From Bacteroidales bacterium (GTDB lineage: Bacteria; Bacteroidota; Bacteroidia; Bacteroidales; CAIWKO01), in contig JALOBU010000015.1 of the NCBI GenBank assembly GCA_023228145.1, forward strand, positions 1 to 64,000: a stretch of DNA of 64,000 nucleotides, given 5' to 3'. Below the pieces are notes generated by a model that searched no databases, was not told where the DNA came from, and saw nothing but the letters and a program-made list of their open reading frames with translations. Positions 44,806-53,997 of the stretch are shown one piece after another. Position 1 is the stretch's first letter, and every line of letters starts with the position of its first letter. The position numbers were made by a program, and so were the translations under genes.

Positions 44806-46068
44806 ATGGCACTAATAATTGTAAACATAAAGGAACTTGTCCAGGTGGAACCTGATAATAGGAAACTCCGGATAAAAGTAGGCGGGAAAGAAATGGCTTC
44901 TTTAAAAACCATTAAAAATGCATACCTGAAAATTGAAAATGGGCTTATTGCTGCTTATGGGTTTATGAAGGATTTGGATGATATTAAAGCCGCTGAAAAA
45001 GCTTCTTTTAAGGTTATTGATGCCACCGACCGCATGGTATTTCCATGCTTTTGTGATTCTCATACGCACCTGGTATATGCCGGCAGCAGGGAAAAAGAAT
45101 ATATTGATAAAATCAGGGGTTTGTCCTATGAAGAAATAGCAAAAAGAGGAGGAGGCATACTCAATTCGGCGAAAAGGTTGCATAAAGCAAGCGAAGAAGA
45201 ACTCTGTGAACAGGCACTGGTGCGACTGAATGAAATTAAAATGCAAGGAACCGGGGCTGTGGAAATTAAGAGCGGTTATGGCTTAAATACCCACGATGAG
45301 TTGAAAATTCTTAAGGTTATAAGAAAACTTAAAAAACTTTCGCCCCTGACGATAAAGGCAACTTTTCTGGGAGCTCATGCAGTGCCTGCTGATTACAAAG
45401 GAAGGCAAAGTCTTTATGTAGATTTGGTTATCAATGAGATGATACCCATGGTTGCAGCTGAAGAACTGGCGGACTATATTGATGTTTTTTGCGACAGGGG
45501 CTTTTTTACAGTTGAAGAGACAGAGAGAATTCTTATGGCGGGCATCAAATTCGGTCTTCGCTCGAAAATCCATGCCAATGAGCTGGATTATTCCGGAGGC
45601 ATTCAGGCGGGAGTTAAATATTGTGCTTTGTCGGTTGACCATCTTGAATACACCGGAGATGAAGAAATACGTGCACTGCTTGGCAGTGAAACCATGCCCA
45701 CGCTATTGCCGGGTGCGGCATTTTTTCTCGGGATGCCTTATGCTCATGCCCGAAAAATGATTGATGCAGGTTTGCCCTTGGCAATGGCAAGCGATTATAA
45801 TCCGGGTTCTTCTCCATCCGGCAACATGCAGTTGATTTTATCTATGGGCTGTATTAAATACAAAATGCTCCCCGAAGAATCTATTCATGCTGTAACAATT
45901 AACGGAGCATATGCCATGGGTGTCTCCGACATACTGGGCAGCATTGCTGTGGGGAAAAAAGCAAATGTTTTTATCACCAAACCTATCCCTAGCTTGGAGT
46001 TTATGCCTTATGCATTTGGAAGCAATAAAGTGGAAACGGTTATTATTAACGGAAAAATTCAAAAATGA
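44806..46068 (+). CDS. hutI: imidazolonepropionase
   Basis: 420 residues from ATG at 44806 (a TTG six bases earlier is possible). HutI opens the imidazolone ring to N-formimino-glutamate in histidine degradation. Metal ligands and signature: FPCFCDSHTHLVYAGSREKEY, KSGYGLNTHDELK, HANELDYSGG, SVDHLEYT and ASDYNPGSSPSGNM. Amidohydrolase-fold beta sandwich is formed by both ends. hutH and hutU are not in the window. An abbreviated racemase-like ORF overlaps its stop by four bases. Confidence 0.95.
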   Translation: MALIIVNIKELVQVEPDNRKLRIKVGGKEMASLKTIKNAYLKIENGLIAAYGFMKDLDDIKAAEKASFKVIDATDRMVFPCFCDSHTHLVYAGSREKEYIDKIRGLSYEEIAKRGGGILNSAKRLHKASEEELCEQALVRLNEIKMQGTGAVEIKSGYGLNTHDELKILKVIRKLKKLSPLTIKATFLGAHAVPADYKGRQSLYVDLVINEMIPMVAAEELADYIDVFCDRGFFTVEETERILMAGIKFGLRSKIHANELDYSGGIQAGVKYCALSVDHLEYTGDEEIRALLGSETMPTLLPGAAFFLGMPYAHARKMIDAGLPLAMASDYNPGSSPSGNMQLILSMGCIKYKMLPEESIHAVTINGAYAMGVSDILGSIAVGKKANVFITKPIPSLEFMPYAFGSNKVETVIINGKIQK

Positions 46069-46184
46069 AAACAATTGGGCTTATAGGCGGCACAACATGG
46101 GAACCAACTCTGGATTATTATCGTAACATCAACAAGGAAATGCTTAAAAAAGCCGGCAAAAGTGCATATACATTACAAAACTAA
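46065..46184 (+). pseudogene. truncated aspartate/glutamate racemase-like remnant
   Basis: A 39-residue ORF beginning MKTIGLIGGTTWEPTLDYY, which matches the start of aspartate/glutamate racemases (IGLIGG.sWESt..YY), then ends in TAA after a divergent tail. A complete racemase is about 230 residues, so this is only the first sixth and lacks both catalytic cysteines. Start overlaps the hutI stop (ATGA), as in an operon, so an intact copy probably once followed hutI. DUF748 starts 11 bases later. Confidence 0.7.
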
Positions 46185-46195
46185 ATTCACGTATT

Positions 46196-48388
46196 ATGAA
46201 ACGAAAATTAAGAATAAAAAAAAGGTATATCGTAATTATTAGCATTGTATTTTTTTTGTTTTTATTGCTATTTTTTCTTTCAAGCATAGTAAGATGGTAC
46301 TTAGTGAAAAACAGTGTGGAACTGATTGGAAGAAAAGTTGACCTTAAGGAGCTGCATATTAATTATTTTAAATGCAGTGTCAGAGCCAAAAATTTTACGA
46401 TGTACGAAAAAAACCAGTCCGACAAATTTGTGAGTTTCCAGGAATTGTATGTGAATTTTGACCCGTGGAACCTTTTTAAAAATGAAATCGCCTTCTCCGA
46501 AATCAGGCTTGATAAGCCTTGGGTGTCGCTGGTTTATGCAGATTCTGCCTTTAATTTCAGTGATTTTATGCAAACAGGCGACACCACCATGGCAGATACA
46601 ACAGATGAAATGGAAAGTGATACACTGAAGTTTTTGGTGAAAAATTTCAGCATCAACAGCGGGTATATTAAGTATGAAGATAAATCCTCAAATACAAACA
46701 CCGAACTCAAAGACCTGAGTGTTAAAGTTCCCGAAATTTCATGGAATAGCAAGCAATCAAAAATGGGTGTGGAGTTTATTCTTGGTAAAGACGGGGAGGT
46801 GGCGGTTGATGGTATGATAAATCAGGCATCGGGGGAATATTCCGTTATTCTGAAAACAAATAATATTGATATCACTCCATTTGCCGGCTATGCCAAAGCA
46901 TTTATTGCTGCCGACATTACAAGCGGTAAATTATATTCCAACCTGAGGGTAAAGGGAGAAATGAATAACCCCTTAAATATGAAAGTTTTCGGGGAAGCAG
47001 GATTGAAAGATATTGCCATTTTTGAAGAGGATGGAAAGAAATTCTGCTCTTTTAAAGACATTTATGTAAGAATGGATTCCCTTGACATTGGCAGCTCCAA
47101 TTTCTGTATTGACAAGGTGTTGATTGACGAACCTCAGATTGTTGCCGTTCTTGAGAAAAACAATACCAACATCCAGAGGATACTTGCCCCTATATTGAAT
47201 GATACTTCGGCAGTAGCTGATACCACAAATGATACTACTGTTGTACATTATTCCATTGACACCCTGGTATTAAGAGGCGGGTACATTGACTTTTCGGATC
47301 TGTCGTTAAACCGGCCATTTAAGTTTGACATTAAAAATCTTTCTCTTGACGTTGCGGGGTTTAGTGACCTGGCAGCAAAAATTCCTTTAAATTTCAGTAT
47401 GAACCTCAACGGCCCAGGAACTTTTAATGGAAAAGCCACACTCAGCATGGTGAATATGACGGATGTTGTTTTTGAAGGCAATATTGCAAAGCTGGATATG
47501 GTTAGCCTGTCGCCTTATTCGGAGTACTATCTGGCAAGACCCATCAAAAAAGGGTCTTTTAATTACGACTGCAGGCTGAAAATGACTCCTTCCATGCTTG
47601 ATAACAATAATAAACTGAAAATTGCCAATCTTGAATTTGGTAAAAAAACAAAAGATACAACAGCTTATAAAGTGCCGGTTATTCTGGCGTTGTATATTAT
47701 CAAAGACCGCGAGGGATTGATAAAAATTGATTTGCCTGTAACCGGTAGCCCTTCTGACCCCAAATTTAAATTGAGGAAAATCATCTGGAAAACATTGGAA
47801 GAGTTTTTACTAAAAGCTATTTCCGAACCTTTTGAGGCCATAGGAAAAATGTTTGGCACCAGTCCTGAAAGCATAAAGCAGATTCCTTTTGATTTTTTAC
47901 AGGATAGTCTTACTGCCGAGCAGAGGAGCAAGTTGGATAAAATATCGGAGATTGTTGTAAAAAAACCAGAATTGAATTTTACTTTTATACAGACTACTGA
48001 CCCTGAAAAAGAAAAAGCGCTGATAGCAGTACAACAGGCAAAAACACTTTTTATTTCAAAAGCCACGGCGCAGGGCACTGAGCCTGAAGAAATCCGTAGA
48101 AAAGCAGCCGCTGTTTCAAATTTTGACCCGGCATTCCTTACTTTCCTGGGAATAGAAGGCGAAAGCAATGAAGGTTCACTGGCAGAGCGGTGCTTACAGC
48201 TTGTCGGAAGTGAAAATGTGGAAACGGAATTTACCCAACTGATGTTGAAACGCGAAAATATTTTAAAAACATTTTTTGCCGATAAAGCTTTGCCTGCTGG
48301 TTCTGTGGGTTTTAAAACTACCGACCTGAGAAACCTGCCTGTCGAGATGAAAACTCCTAAGTTTATCATTGAACTTAATGTAAAATAA
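46196..48388 (+). CDS. DUF748/AsmA-like envelope protein
   Basis: 730 residues. One N-terminal membrane helix (about 10-32) and a long periplasmic part with AsmA-type repeats (KEIAFSEIRLDKPWVSLVYAD-like; LVLRGGYIDFSDLSLNRPF). The DUF748 tail is recognised by KLDKISEIVVKKPELNFTF and the QAKTLFISKAT region. AsmA-like proteins span the envelope and help lipid or envelope homeostasis. It is inserted between hutI and ftcD. Confidence 0.83.
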   Translation: MKRKLRIKKRYIVIISIVFFLFLLLFFLSSIVRWYLVKNSVELIGRKVDLKELHINYFKCSVRAKNFTMYEKNQSDKFVSFQELYVNFDPWNLFKNEIAFSEIRLDKPWVSLVYADSAFNFSDFMQTGDTTMADTTDEMESDTLKFLVKNFSINSGYIKYEDKSSNTNTELKDLSVKVPEISWNSKQSKMGVEFILGKDGEVAVDGMINQASGEYSVILKTNNIDITPFAGYAKAFIAADITSGKLYSNLRVKGEMNNPLNMKVFGEAGLKDIAIFEEDGKKFCSFKDIYVRMDSLDIGSSNFCIDKVLIDEPQIVAVLEKNNTNIQRILAPILNDTSAVADTTNDTTVVHYSIDTLVLRGGYIDFSDLSLNRPFKFDIKNLSLDVAGFSDLAAKIPLNFSMNLNGPGTFNGKATLSMVNMTDVVFEGNIAKLDMVSLSPYSEYYLARPIKKGSFNYDCRLKMTPSMLDNNNKLKIANLEFGKKTKDTTAYKVPVILALYIIKDREGLIKIDLPVTGSPSDPKFKLRKIIWKTLEEFLLKAISEPFEAIGKMFGTSPESIKQIPFDFLQDSLTAEQRSKLDKISEIVVKKPELNFTFIQTTDPEKEKALIAVQQAKTLFISKATAQGTEPEEIRRKAAAVSNFDPAFLTFLGIEGESNEGSLAERCLQLVGSENVETEFTQLMLKRENILKTFFADKALPAGSVGFKTTDLRNLPVEMKTPKFIIELNVK

Positions 48389-48412
48389 ATATATTGACTT
48401 TTATTAAAGTAG

Positions 48413-48420
48413 TATTTTTG
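48413..48420 (+). promoter_or_regulatory. -7 element ahead of ftcD
   Basis: TATTTTTG about 27 bases before the ATG, with TTGACT nearby (48394-48399) but at short spacing. So ftcD may have its own promoter. Confidence 0.4.
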
Positions 48421-48446
48421 CTGACTAAAAAAACGCGAAAAAGGCC

Positions 48447-50144
48447 ATGAAACAAATTATTGAATGTGTTCCCAATTTCAGCGAAGGGAACGATATGAGC
48501 ATCATCAAACAGATAACGGATGAAATGGAAGCCGTTTCCGGTGTAAAACTTTTAGATGTTGACCCTGGCAAGGCCACCAACCGCACGGTGGTTACTATAG
48601 CGGGGGAACCTGACGCTGTTGTAGAAGCAGCTTTCAAAGGTATTAAAAAAGCTTCGGAAATAATTGATATGCGCAAGCACAAAGGGGAACATCCCCGTTT
48701 CGGTGCTACAGATGTATGTCCTTTTGTTCCTATATCCGGCATTACCATGGAAGAAACTGTGGAGTATGCCCGCAGGCTGGCTGAACGCGTTGGCACTGAA
48801 CTCAATATCCCTGTTTATTGTTATGAAAATGCTGCTTATAGCGAAGAAAGAAAAAATTTAGCTGATTGCCGTGCCGGAGAATATGAAGGTTTGCCGAAAA
48901 AACTTGCTGACCCTCACTGGAAGCCGGACTTTGGCCCTGCCGTATTTAATGCCATTGCCGGTGCCACTGCCGTAAGTGCCCGCGATTTTCTTGTCGCCTA
49001 TAATGTAAACCTGAACACAACATCTACCAGACGTGCCAACGCAGTAGCTTTTGACATACGTGAAAAAGGCAGACCAAAACGGGAAGGCAACCCGATAACA
49101 GGAAAAATAGTAAAGAATGAAAATGGAAATCCTGTGATGATTCCCGGTTCGCTAAAAGCCTGCAAAGCAATAGGGTGGTTCATAGATGAGTACGGCATTG
49201 CCCAGATTTCCATTAACCTCACAAATATCAGCATCACCCCGGTGCATGTGGCATTTGAGGAAGCCTGCAGAAAAGCACGGGAACGTGGATTAAGGGTTAC
49301 AGGTTCTGAATTGGTGGGATTGATACCATTAAAAGCCATGCTTGATGCCGGAAAATATTTCCTAAAAAAACAACAACGTTCAACAGGCGTTTCAGAAAAT
49401 GAACTTATTAAAATTGCCATAAAATCATTAGGACTTGATGATTTAAAACCTTTTAACCCCAGGGAAAAAATCATTGAGTTTGTCCTTGAAGACAAAGAAG
49501 AAAACACCAAAAAGAAGTTGGTGGATTATACTTGCCGGGGCTTTGCCGATGAAACCGCCTCGGAATCACCTGCCCCCGGAGGAGGCTCAATATCAGCTTA
49601 TATGGGCTCGTTAGGAGCTTCTCTGGCAACCATGGTCGCCAACCTTTCATCACATAAACCCGGCTGGGACGGGCGCTGGGAAGAATTTTCAGCATGGGCT
49701 GAAAAAGGGCAGAAAATAAAAGATGAACTGCTGTTGCTGGTGGATGAGGATACCAATGCCTTCAATAAAATTATGGATGCTTTCGAACTGCCTAAAAGCA
49801 ATGATGAAGAAAAACAATTACGTGACCATGCCGTTCAGGATGCCACACGCTATGCCACGGAAATACCTCTCAAAACAATGTACAAAGCTTTTGAATCCAT
49901 GGAAGTGATTAAAGCGATGGCAGAAACAGGCAACCCCAACTCCGTAACCGATGCCGGCGTAGGAGCCCTTTGTGCCCGCTCTGCAGTAATTGGCGCCTTC
50001 CTGAATGTTAAAATTAATGCATCGGGATTGAAAGATAAAGAATTGGCAGCAGAAATGATTGCTCAGGCGGAAGAACTGGTAAATCAGGCACAGGCGTTGG
50101 AAGACGAAATACTTGACATCGTACATCAAAAAATTAACCTTTAA
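48447..50144 (+). CDS. ftcD: bifunctional glutamate formimidoyltransferase / formimidoyl-THF cyclodeaminase
   Basis: 565 residues. The N-terminal ~330 residues are the formimidoyltransferase (IIECVPNFSEGND, HKGEHPRFGATDVCPFVPI, AYNVNLNTT, VTGSELVGLIPLKAML); the C-terminal ~200 are the cyclodeaminase (FADETASESPAPGGGSISAYMGSLGASLA, NPNSVTDAGVGAL). They pass the formimino group of N-formimino-glutamate to tetrahydrofolate and on to methenyl-THF. The fused form is like the animal enzyme and is known in some bacteria. It completes the hutI reaction product. Confidence 0.95.
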   Translation: MKQIIECVPNFSEGNDMSIIKQITDEMEAVSGVKLLDVDPGKATNRTVVTIAGEPDAVVEAAFKGIKKASEIIDMRKHKGEHPRFGATDVCPFVPISGITMEETVEYARRLAERVGTELNIPVYCYENAAYSEERKNLADCRAGEYEGLPKKLADPHWKPDFGPAVFNAIAGATAVSARDFLVAYNVNLNTTSTRRANAVAFDIREKGRPKREGNPITGKIVKNENGNPVMIPGSLKACKAIGWFIDEYGIAQISINLTNISITPVHVAFEEACRKARERGLRVTGSELVGLIPLKAMLDAGKYFLKKQQRSTGVSENELIKIAIKSLGLDDLKPFNPREKIIEFVLEDKEENTKKKLVDYTCRGFADETASESPAPGGGSISAYMGSLGASLATMVANLSSHKPGWDGRWEEFSAWAEKGQKIKDELLLLVDEDTNAFNKIMDAFELPKSNDEEKQLRDHAVQDATRYATEIPLKTMYKAFESMEVIKAMAETGNPNSVTDAGVGALCARSAVIGAFLNVKINASGLKDKELAAEMIAQAEELVNQAQALEDEILDIVHQKINL

Positions 50145-50154
50145 AACAAACACA

Positions 50155-50586
50155 ATGAAAAAAATTAATTTGGAATTGTCTCCGGACCAGTATAAAGAAC
50201 TTCTTCGCCTCGTATATTCAGGCAATTGGATATTGGATGAACCGGAAAATATTGTTTTGAACGATTTGGTGCAGATGATATTTTCTCAGGCAAAAGTTGC
50301 CAGCCATGAAAAGTTAGTCAGCTTTGATGATAACATGCAGTTGTATATGCCATCAGATGATTTTGATGACGAAATGGTTGATATTATCGAAGATTTTGAA
50401 GACGAATGTTTTTGGAGCCATCTGAGCTACCGCCTTGCCGAAAGAGATGCCGGGAGGCAGGCAGGCCAGGAATTTGAAAAAATGAATTTGGAGGAAAAAC
50501 TCGTAATGCTCGAACGTATAAATGAAAAGTATGTCAGCGAATTTGATGAAAATGGATTGGAAAATATCGAAATCAAAAATTCTTGA
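50155..50586 (+). CDS. conserved acidic protein of unknown function
   Basis: 143 residues from ATG at 50155, 10 bases after ftcD. Acidic, helical, no signal peptide or membrane helix; begins INLELSPDQYKELLRLVYSGNW and has two Asp/Glu-rich patches (SDDFDDEMVDIIEDFEDE). No family is recognised. Spacing suggests co-transcription with ftcD. The next gene starts 10 bases later. Confidence 0.7.
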   Translation: MKKINLELSPDQYKELLRLVYSGNWILDEPENIVLNDLVQMIFSQAKVASHEKLVSFDDNMQLYMPSDDFDDEMVDIIEDFEDECFWSHLSYRLAERDAGRQAGQEFEKMNLEEKLVMLERINEKYVSEFDENGLENIEIKNS

Positions 50587-50596
50587 CCTTCTAAAT

Positions 50597-51178
50597 ATGA
50601 AGTATAGAATTGGGTGGGTAATTGCAATTCTTTTTATCTTTTCCTGCGGCCAGATAAAAGAATTTACGAACCTGCTTACCTGCGATTTCCGGCTGGCATC
50701 GGCTGAAAATATTACCCTGGGAGGCGTTAATGTTCAGAAAATAAAATCATTCAACGACCTGACTTTGGTTGATGGAGCTAAACTGCTGGCTTTTGTTACC
50801 TCCGGCTCTTTGCCCCTGAATTTCACATTAAATGTTGAAGCCCGTAATCCCAATAAGGAAAAAGCCGCACTGAGCAAACTCGACTGGATTGCTTTGATTG
50901 ACGACACTGAGATTGCCCAGGGAACCACTGCAAAAAGGGTTGAAATTAATCCAAACGGCGGTACAGGCAACTTCCCCATACAAATCAATGCCGACCTGGT
51001 GAAATTACTTTCCGGGCAATCCGGGAAAAACATAGTGAATTTTGCGTTAAACCTTGTGGATGCCGGCAACCGTTCCACACGAATCTCCCTGAAAGCAAAA
51101 CCCACCATCATGGTCGGGAATACCTCGATTCAATATCCCGGGTATATTACCATAAAAAAAGATTACGGGGGAAATTAG
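50597..51178 (+). CDS. lipoprotein with LEA-type-2-like domain
   Basis: 193 residues from ATG at 50597. A short signal peptide ends in the lipobox LFIFSC (Cys about 16). The body is beta-rich with FTLNVEARNPNKEKAALSKLDWIALIDD and GTGNFPIQINADLVKLL, the pattern of LEA type-2 domains (a small beta-sandwich). Likely outer-membrane or periplasmic anchored. Role unknown. Confidence 0.75.
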   Translation: MKYRIGWVIAILFIFSCGQIKEFTNLLTCDFRLASAENITLGGVNVQKIKSFNDLTLVDGAKLLAFVTSGSLPLNFTLNVEARNPNKEKAALSKLDWIALIDDTEIAQGTTAKRVEINPNGGTGNFPIQINADLVKLLSGQSGKNIVNFALNLVDAGNRSTRISLKAKPTIMVGNTSIQYPGYITIKKDYGGN

Positions 51179-51347
51179 CAGTAAATGTTTTATTATTCTT
51201 TTTAACCATTTGTCAGGTTCATCATAATATCTTACAAACTTAATTGTTTTCTTGCAGAGGCTATGAGGTACAAAGTTAACTTCTGTGATTTTGATTCATA
51301 GCAAGAAAAAGTATTTAGGCATTATATCTGCAATTGGTTTAAAAAAG

Positions 51348-51355
51348 TAATTTTG
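51348..51355 (+). promoter_or_regulatory. -7 element of the DUF4293 gene
   Basis: TAATTTTG 15 bases ahead of the start codon; no clear upstream element. Confidence 0.4.
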
Positions 51356-51370
51356 TAAAAAAATAAAATT

Positions 51371-51856
51371 ATGATACAACGCATTCAGAGTTTGTTTTTG
51401 TTGCTGGCCGTAGCAGCCTATGTATTGCTTTTTTTCTTTCCCTTTGCCGAATACCGCACAGGAGACATGGTTTATACCTTCTCGCTTTTAGAAATTACAA
51501 ACGGCAATAGCAACAGCACTATTCCCTTAATTATTGCAGTATGCCTTCTTGCCCTGGCATGCGTGATAACTATATTTTTATTTAAAAAACGCCTGATTCA
51601 GATTAAAATCACAGCTATAACACTGCTGGCACATATTGGATTTATTGCCGCTCTTTTTTATTCTGCTGAAACCGTCATCGCAAATTCTATCGCAAAAAAC
51701 ATAACGGAAACATTAAGTACAACGGCCGAGCTTATTCCGGCTTACAAGGCAGGAATGTATATAGCATTGTTGCCTATTGTTTTTCTGGTGCTGGCACACA
51801 GGGCTATCCGTAAAGACGAAAAAATGGTACGTGCCTCAGACCGCCTGAGGGATTAA
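51371..51856 (+). CDS. DUF4293 family membrane protein
   Basis: 161 residues with four membrane helices. Begins MIQRIQSLFLLLAVAAYVLL, the DUF4293 opening, followed by FPFAEYRTGDMVYTFSLLEI and hydrophobic segments with a basic end (HRAIRKDEKMVRASDRLRD). A Bacteroidota-specific family of unknown function. It converges with the next gene and shares a TTAA stop overlap. Confidence 0.88.
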   Translation: MIQRIQSLFLLLAVAAYVLLFFFPFAEYRTGDMVYTFSLLEITNGNSNSTIPLIIAVCLLALACVITIFLFKKRLIQIKITAITLLAHIGFIAALFYSAETVIANSIAKNITETLSTTAELIPAYKAGMYIALLPIVFLVLAHRAIRKDEKMVRASDRLRD

Positions 51857-52347
51857 TGTTTATCCAGTTCCAGAACTTCCATATCCCGCATATCATTTCC
51901 GTCAATTATAAAACGCAGTAGCGTTATTTTCTGATGCAAACCGTATTTCCCTGCCGCACCGGGATTGATATATAGCATCTGATATTTTTGGTCGTATTGC
52001 ACCCGACAGATGTGTGAGTGGCCACAAACAAATATTTCAGGTTTCTCTTTTTCTATTAATTGCCTTGCCTTTATATCGTATTTGCCCGGTTTTCCTCCTA
52101 TGTGTGTTAGAATAATTTTAACATCTTCCGTCATAAAAATCTGTGTCTCAGGAAAGCATTGACGTAATGGTTGCCCATCAATATTGCCGTAAACGGCTGT
52201 GAGCGGCTTAAAATTTTTAAGTTTGTCGGCGGTTTCTGCATCACCGATATCGCCTGCATGCCATATCTGGTCGCATTCAGCGAAAAACTCAAAAACTTTT
52301 GCATGCAGAAAACAATGGGTGTCGGAAAATATGCCTATGCGTGTCAT
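51853..52347 (-). CDS. YfcE/MJ0936-type metallophosphoesterase
   Basis: 164 residues. Calcineurin-like motifs: IGIFSDTHCFLH, IWHAGDIGD, YGNIDGQP, ILTHIGG and VCGHSHICRVQ, with the closing NPGAAGKYG of YfcE-type phosphodiesterases. The two metal-site histidines and aspartates are all present. The stop overlaps that of the DUF4293 gene by 4 bases. Substrate not known. Confidence 0.93.
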   Translation of the reverse strand: MTRIGIFSDTHCFLHAKVFEFFAECDQIWHAGDIGDAETADKLKNFKPLTAVYGNIDGQPLRQCFPETQIFMTEDVKIILTHIGGKPGKYDIKARQLIEKEKPEIFVCGHSHICRVQYDQKYQMLYINPGAAGKYGLHQKITLLRFIIDGNDMRDMEVLELDKH

Positions 52348-52356
52348 ACCACAAAG

Positions 52357-52794
52357 CTAACACTTTAATCCGTTTCCGATTGTTATCTCAAAAATCATAT
52401 TTCTCAGGCCTTCGGGAAACTTCACATTCAAAAAATACTCGAGAAAACAATTTTTTAGGCTTTCGGTAAATACGCTACCGCACATTTTCTCGCGCACCAC
52501 CTGGTAGCCAGTAACCACACCACTGCTGTCAATACTGAAATCCACAGTTAAAAAAATGGCGGAGCAAGTGGCACAACTTAGTATAAGGTTGTTCTCCTTT
52601 AAACAAACATGAAAATCATTCTGCAGCCATTCGTCATGGATTTTGTTCCATGCAAGGCGTTGCTCCAGTGTAGGCAAATCGGTGTATGTTACCACCGAAG
52701 GATTTGATTTCGGGGTTCCGAAGTCCTGTGCAAAAATATTGCTACAGACAAAACATAACAAAACCAAAAACAAAAAAGCGGTTTTTATTTTCAT
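52357..52794 (-). CDS. secreted hypothetical protein with TonB-C-like end
   Basis: 145 residues from ATG at 52794 (an ATG 30 bases upstream would put a charged stretch before the signal peptide). Signal peptide 1-22 (MKIKTAFLFLVLLCFVCSN). The mature part has several Cys (HVCLKENNLILSCATCSAIF) and IDSSGVVTGYQVVREKMCGSVF, which resembles short TonB-C-like proteins. Three of the cysteines may be disulfide-bonded. Family uncertain. Confidence 0.65.
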   Translation of the reverse strand: MKIKTAFLFLVLLCFVCSNIFAQDFGTPKSNPSVVTYTDLPTLEQRLAWNKIHDEWLQNDFHVCLKENNLILSCATCSAIFLTVDFSIDSSGVVTGYQVVREKMCGSVFTESLKNCFLEYFLNVKFPEGLRNMIFEITIGNGLKC

Positions 52795-52895
52795 TAGTTT
52801 AATAATTAATCCGTTTATTTTCAATTATTCAAAGCTTTATACATCGAAAAAATATATAGTAACCTCAAAATTATCGAAAATAAAATTACAAAAAA

Positions 52896-53051
52896 ATGAA
52901 ATACATCATCAGCCAAAAAACATGGGCCATTTCAAACAAGTTCATTATTAAAGACGAGCAGGAAAATGAGTGCTTCATTGTCAATTCTAAACTTTTTACA
53001 TTTATGAACCAACTACATTTGGAAGATTTGCAAAGACGAGATATTTTATAA
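52896..53051 (+). pseudogene. truncated LURP-one-related (LOR) remnant
   Basis: A 51-residue ORF starting MKYIISQKTWAISNKFIIKD, which fits the first strands of LURP-one-related proteins (about 160-200 residues), followed by ECFIVNSKLFTFMNQLHLEDL and an early TAA. No continuation is visible in any frame before 53114. Probably a decayed gene; a real short protein is possible. Confidence 0.5.
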
Positions 53052-53113
53052 TCATAGAAATTAACAAAAGAAGGAACGATTTTTGATAATTTTAAGGTTA
53101 AAAAAAATGTATT

Positions 53114-53920
53114 ATGAAAAAATTTATACTACTTAATGTGGCTCTGTTTTTTTTCTCAGGATTCGCCATGCCTCAAAAAGCAGAATATAAGAGCAACAGT
53201 ACATTTTCGAATAATTCATATACTTCAAAAGCAGCAGCCACGCCCACAAACACACAATATCAAAGCCAGCCAACATACAACAATAATAATCAGCAATACA
53301 GCAGCCCGGTCAGCGGAATAAATCAACAAAATACAATCAGCTATGATAAAAACAAAGCGCATCAAAGTGGGCGCAGTTCCCGTATTTCATATTATAAAAC
53401 CATAAGCCACACAAATACCAACCGCAATGTCTTTAAATATTTATTTCCTCTGAAAAGCAAACCCATTAAAACATCTGCAACCTTCAATGAGCGCCTGACG
53501 GATACAGTAGTAACAAAAATTCCTGAAGCAAGTCATAACCCAACTTTTTATAACATACGTATTATACCTCCCCAAAAATCAATTGAAAACAATAATAATT
53601 TAAAAGAAGGAATATCCCCGGTAAGATATTTCAGATGTTTGTATGGCAGCAGCTATTTTTATGCTTCTGCCGGAGCTTATGGTGTTTATGTTGCATCATC
53701 TCCCGATTTGTCAATTCAGACGAAAATGATGAATTATTTGTCTCGTAAGTATAAAGTAAAAGCTTTTGTCATTGAAGAATTTGCATCAGCCAAAAAATAC
53801 CACCTTGTTTTAGGAAGGTTTCGCCAGCTTAAAATGGCTTTTATCACAGAGGGTAAAGTTCGGAAAGAAATCCCCAAAGCATTTGTTATCAAGTGGAAGG
53901 CGCATTGGTCGTTGATATAA
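53114..53920 (+). CDS. secreted protein with Asn/Gln-rich linker and SPOR-like C terminus
   Basis: 268 residues. Signal peptide (about 1-19), then a low-complexity Asn/Gln/Ser/Tyr-rich stretch (~22-100). The last 75 residues (YGVYVASSPDLSIQTKM, KVKAFVIEEF, YHLVLGRFRQLKMAFI, PKAFVIKW) look like a SPOR domain that binds denuded peptidoglycan. That would place it at the septum or cell wall; the SPOR match is by pattern. Confidence 0.65.
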   Translation: MKKFILLNVALFFFSGFAMPQKAEYKSNSTFSNNSYTSKAAATPTNTQYQSQPTYNNNNQQYSSPVSGINQQNTISYDKNKAHQSGRSSRISYYKTISHTNTNRNVFKYLFPLKSKPIKTSATFNERLTDTVVTKIPEASHNPTFYNIRIIPPQKSIENNNNLKEGISPVRYFRCLYGSSYFYASAGAYGVYVASSPDLSIQTKMMNYLSRKYKVKAFVIEEFASAKKYHLVLGRFRQLKMAFITEGKVRKEIPKAFVIKWKAHWSLI

Positions 53921-53936
53921 TCAGGATATTTATTCA

Positions 53937-53980
53937 TTCTATTATGAATTTGTGTAATTTCTATTATGAATTTGTGTAAT
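53937..53980 (+). repeat. 22-bp perfect tandem duplication
   Basis: Two adjacent identical copies of TTCTATTATGAATTTGTGTAAT (53937-53958 and 53959-53980). They lie directly upstream of the Cys-rich lipoprotein gene and may change its promoter region. Confidence 0.85.
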
Positions 53981-53997
53981 ATTGTGAAAAAATCTTT

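Noticed and set aside
46196..46573. Fusion of the racemase remnant to the DUF748 gene by a frameshift
   Set aside because: DUF748 starts with its own ATG and membrane helix, and no racemase motifs continue in other frames.
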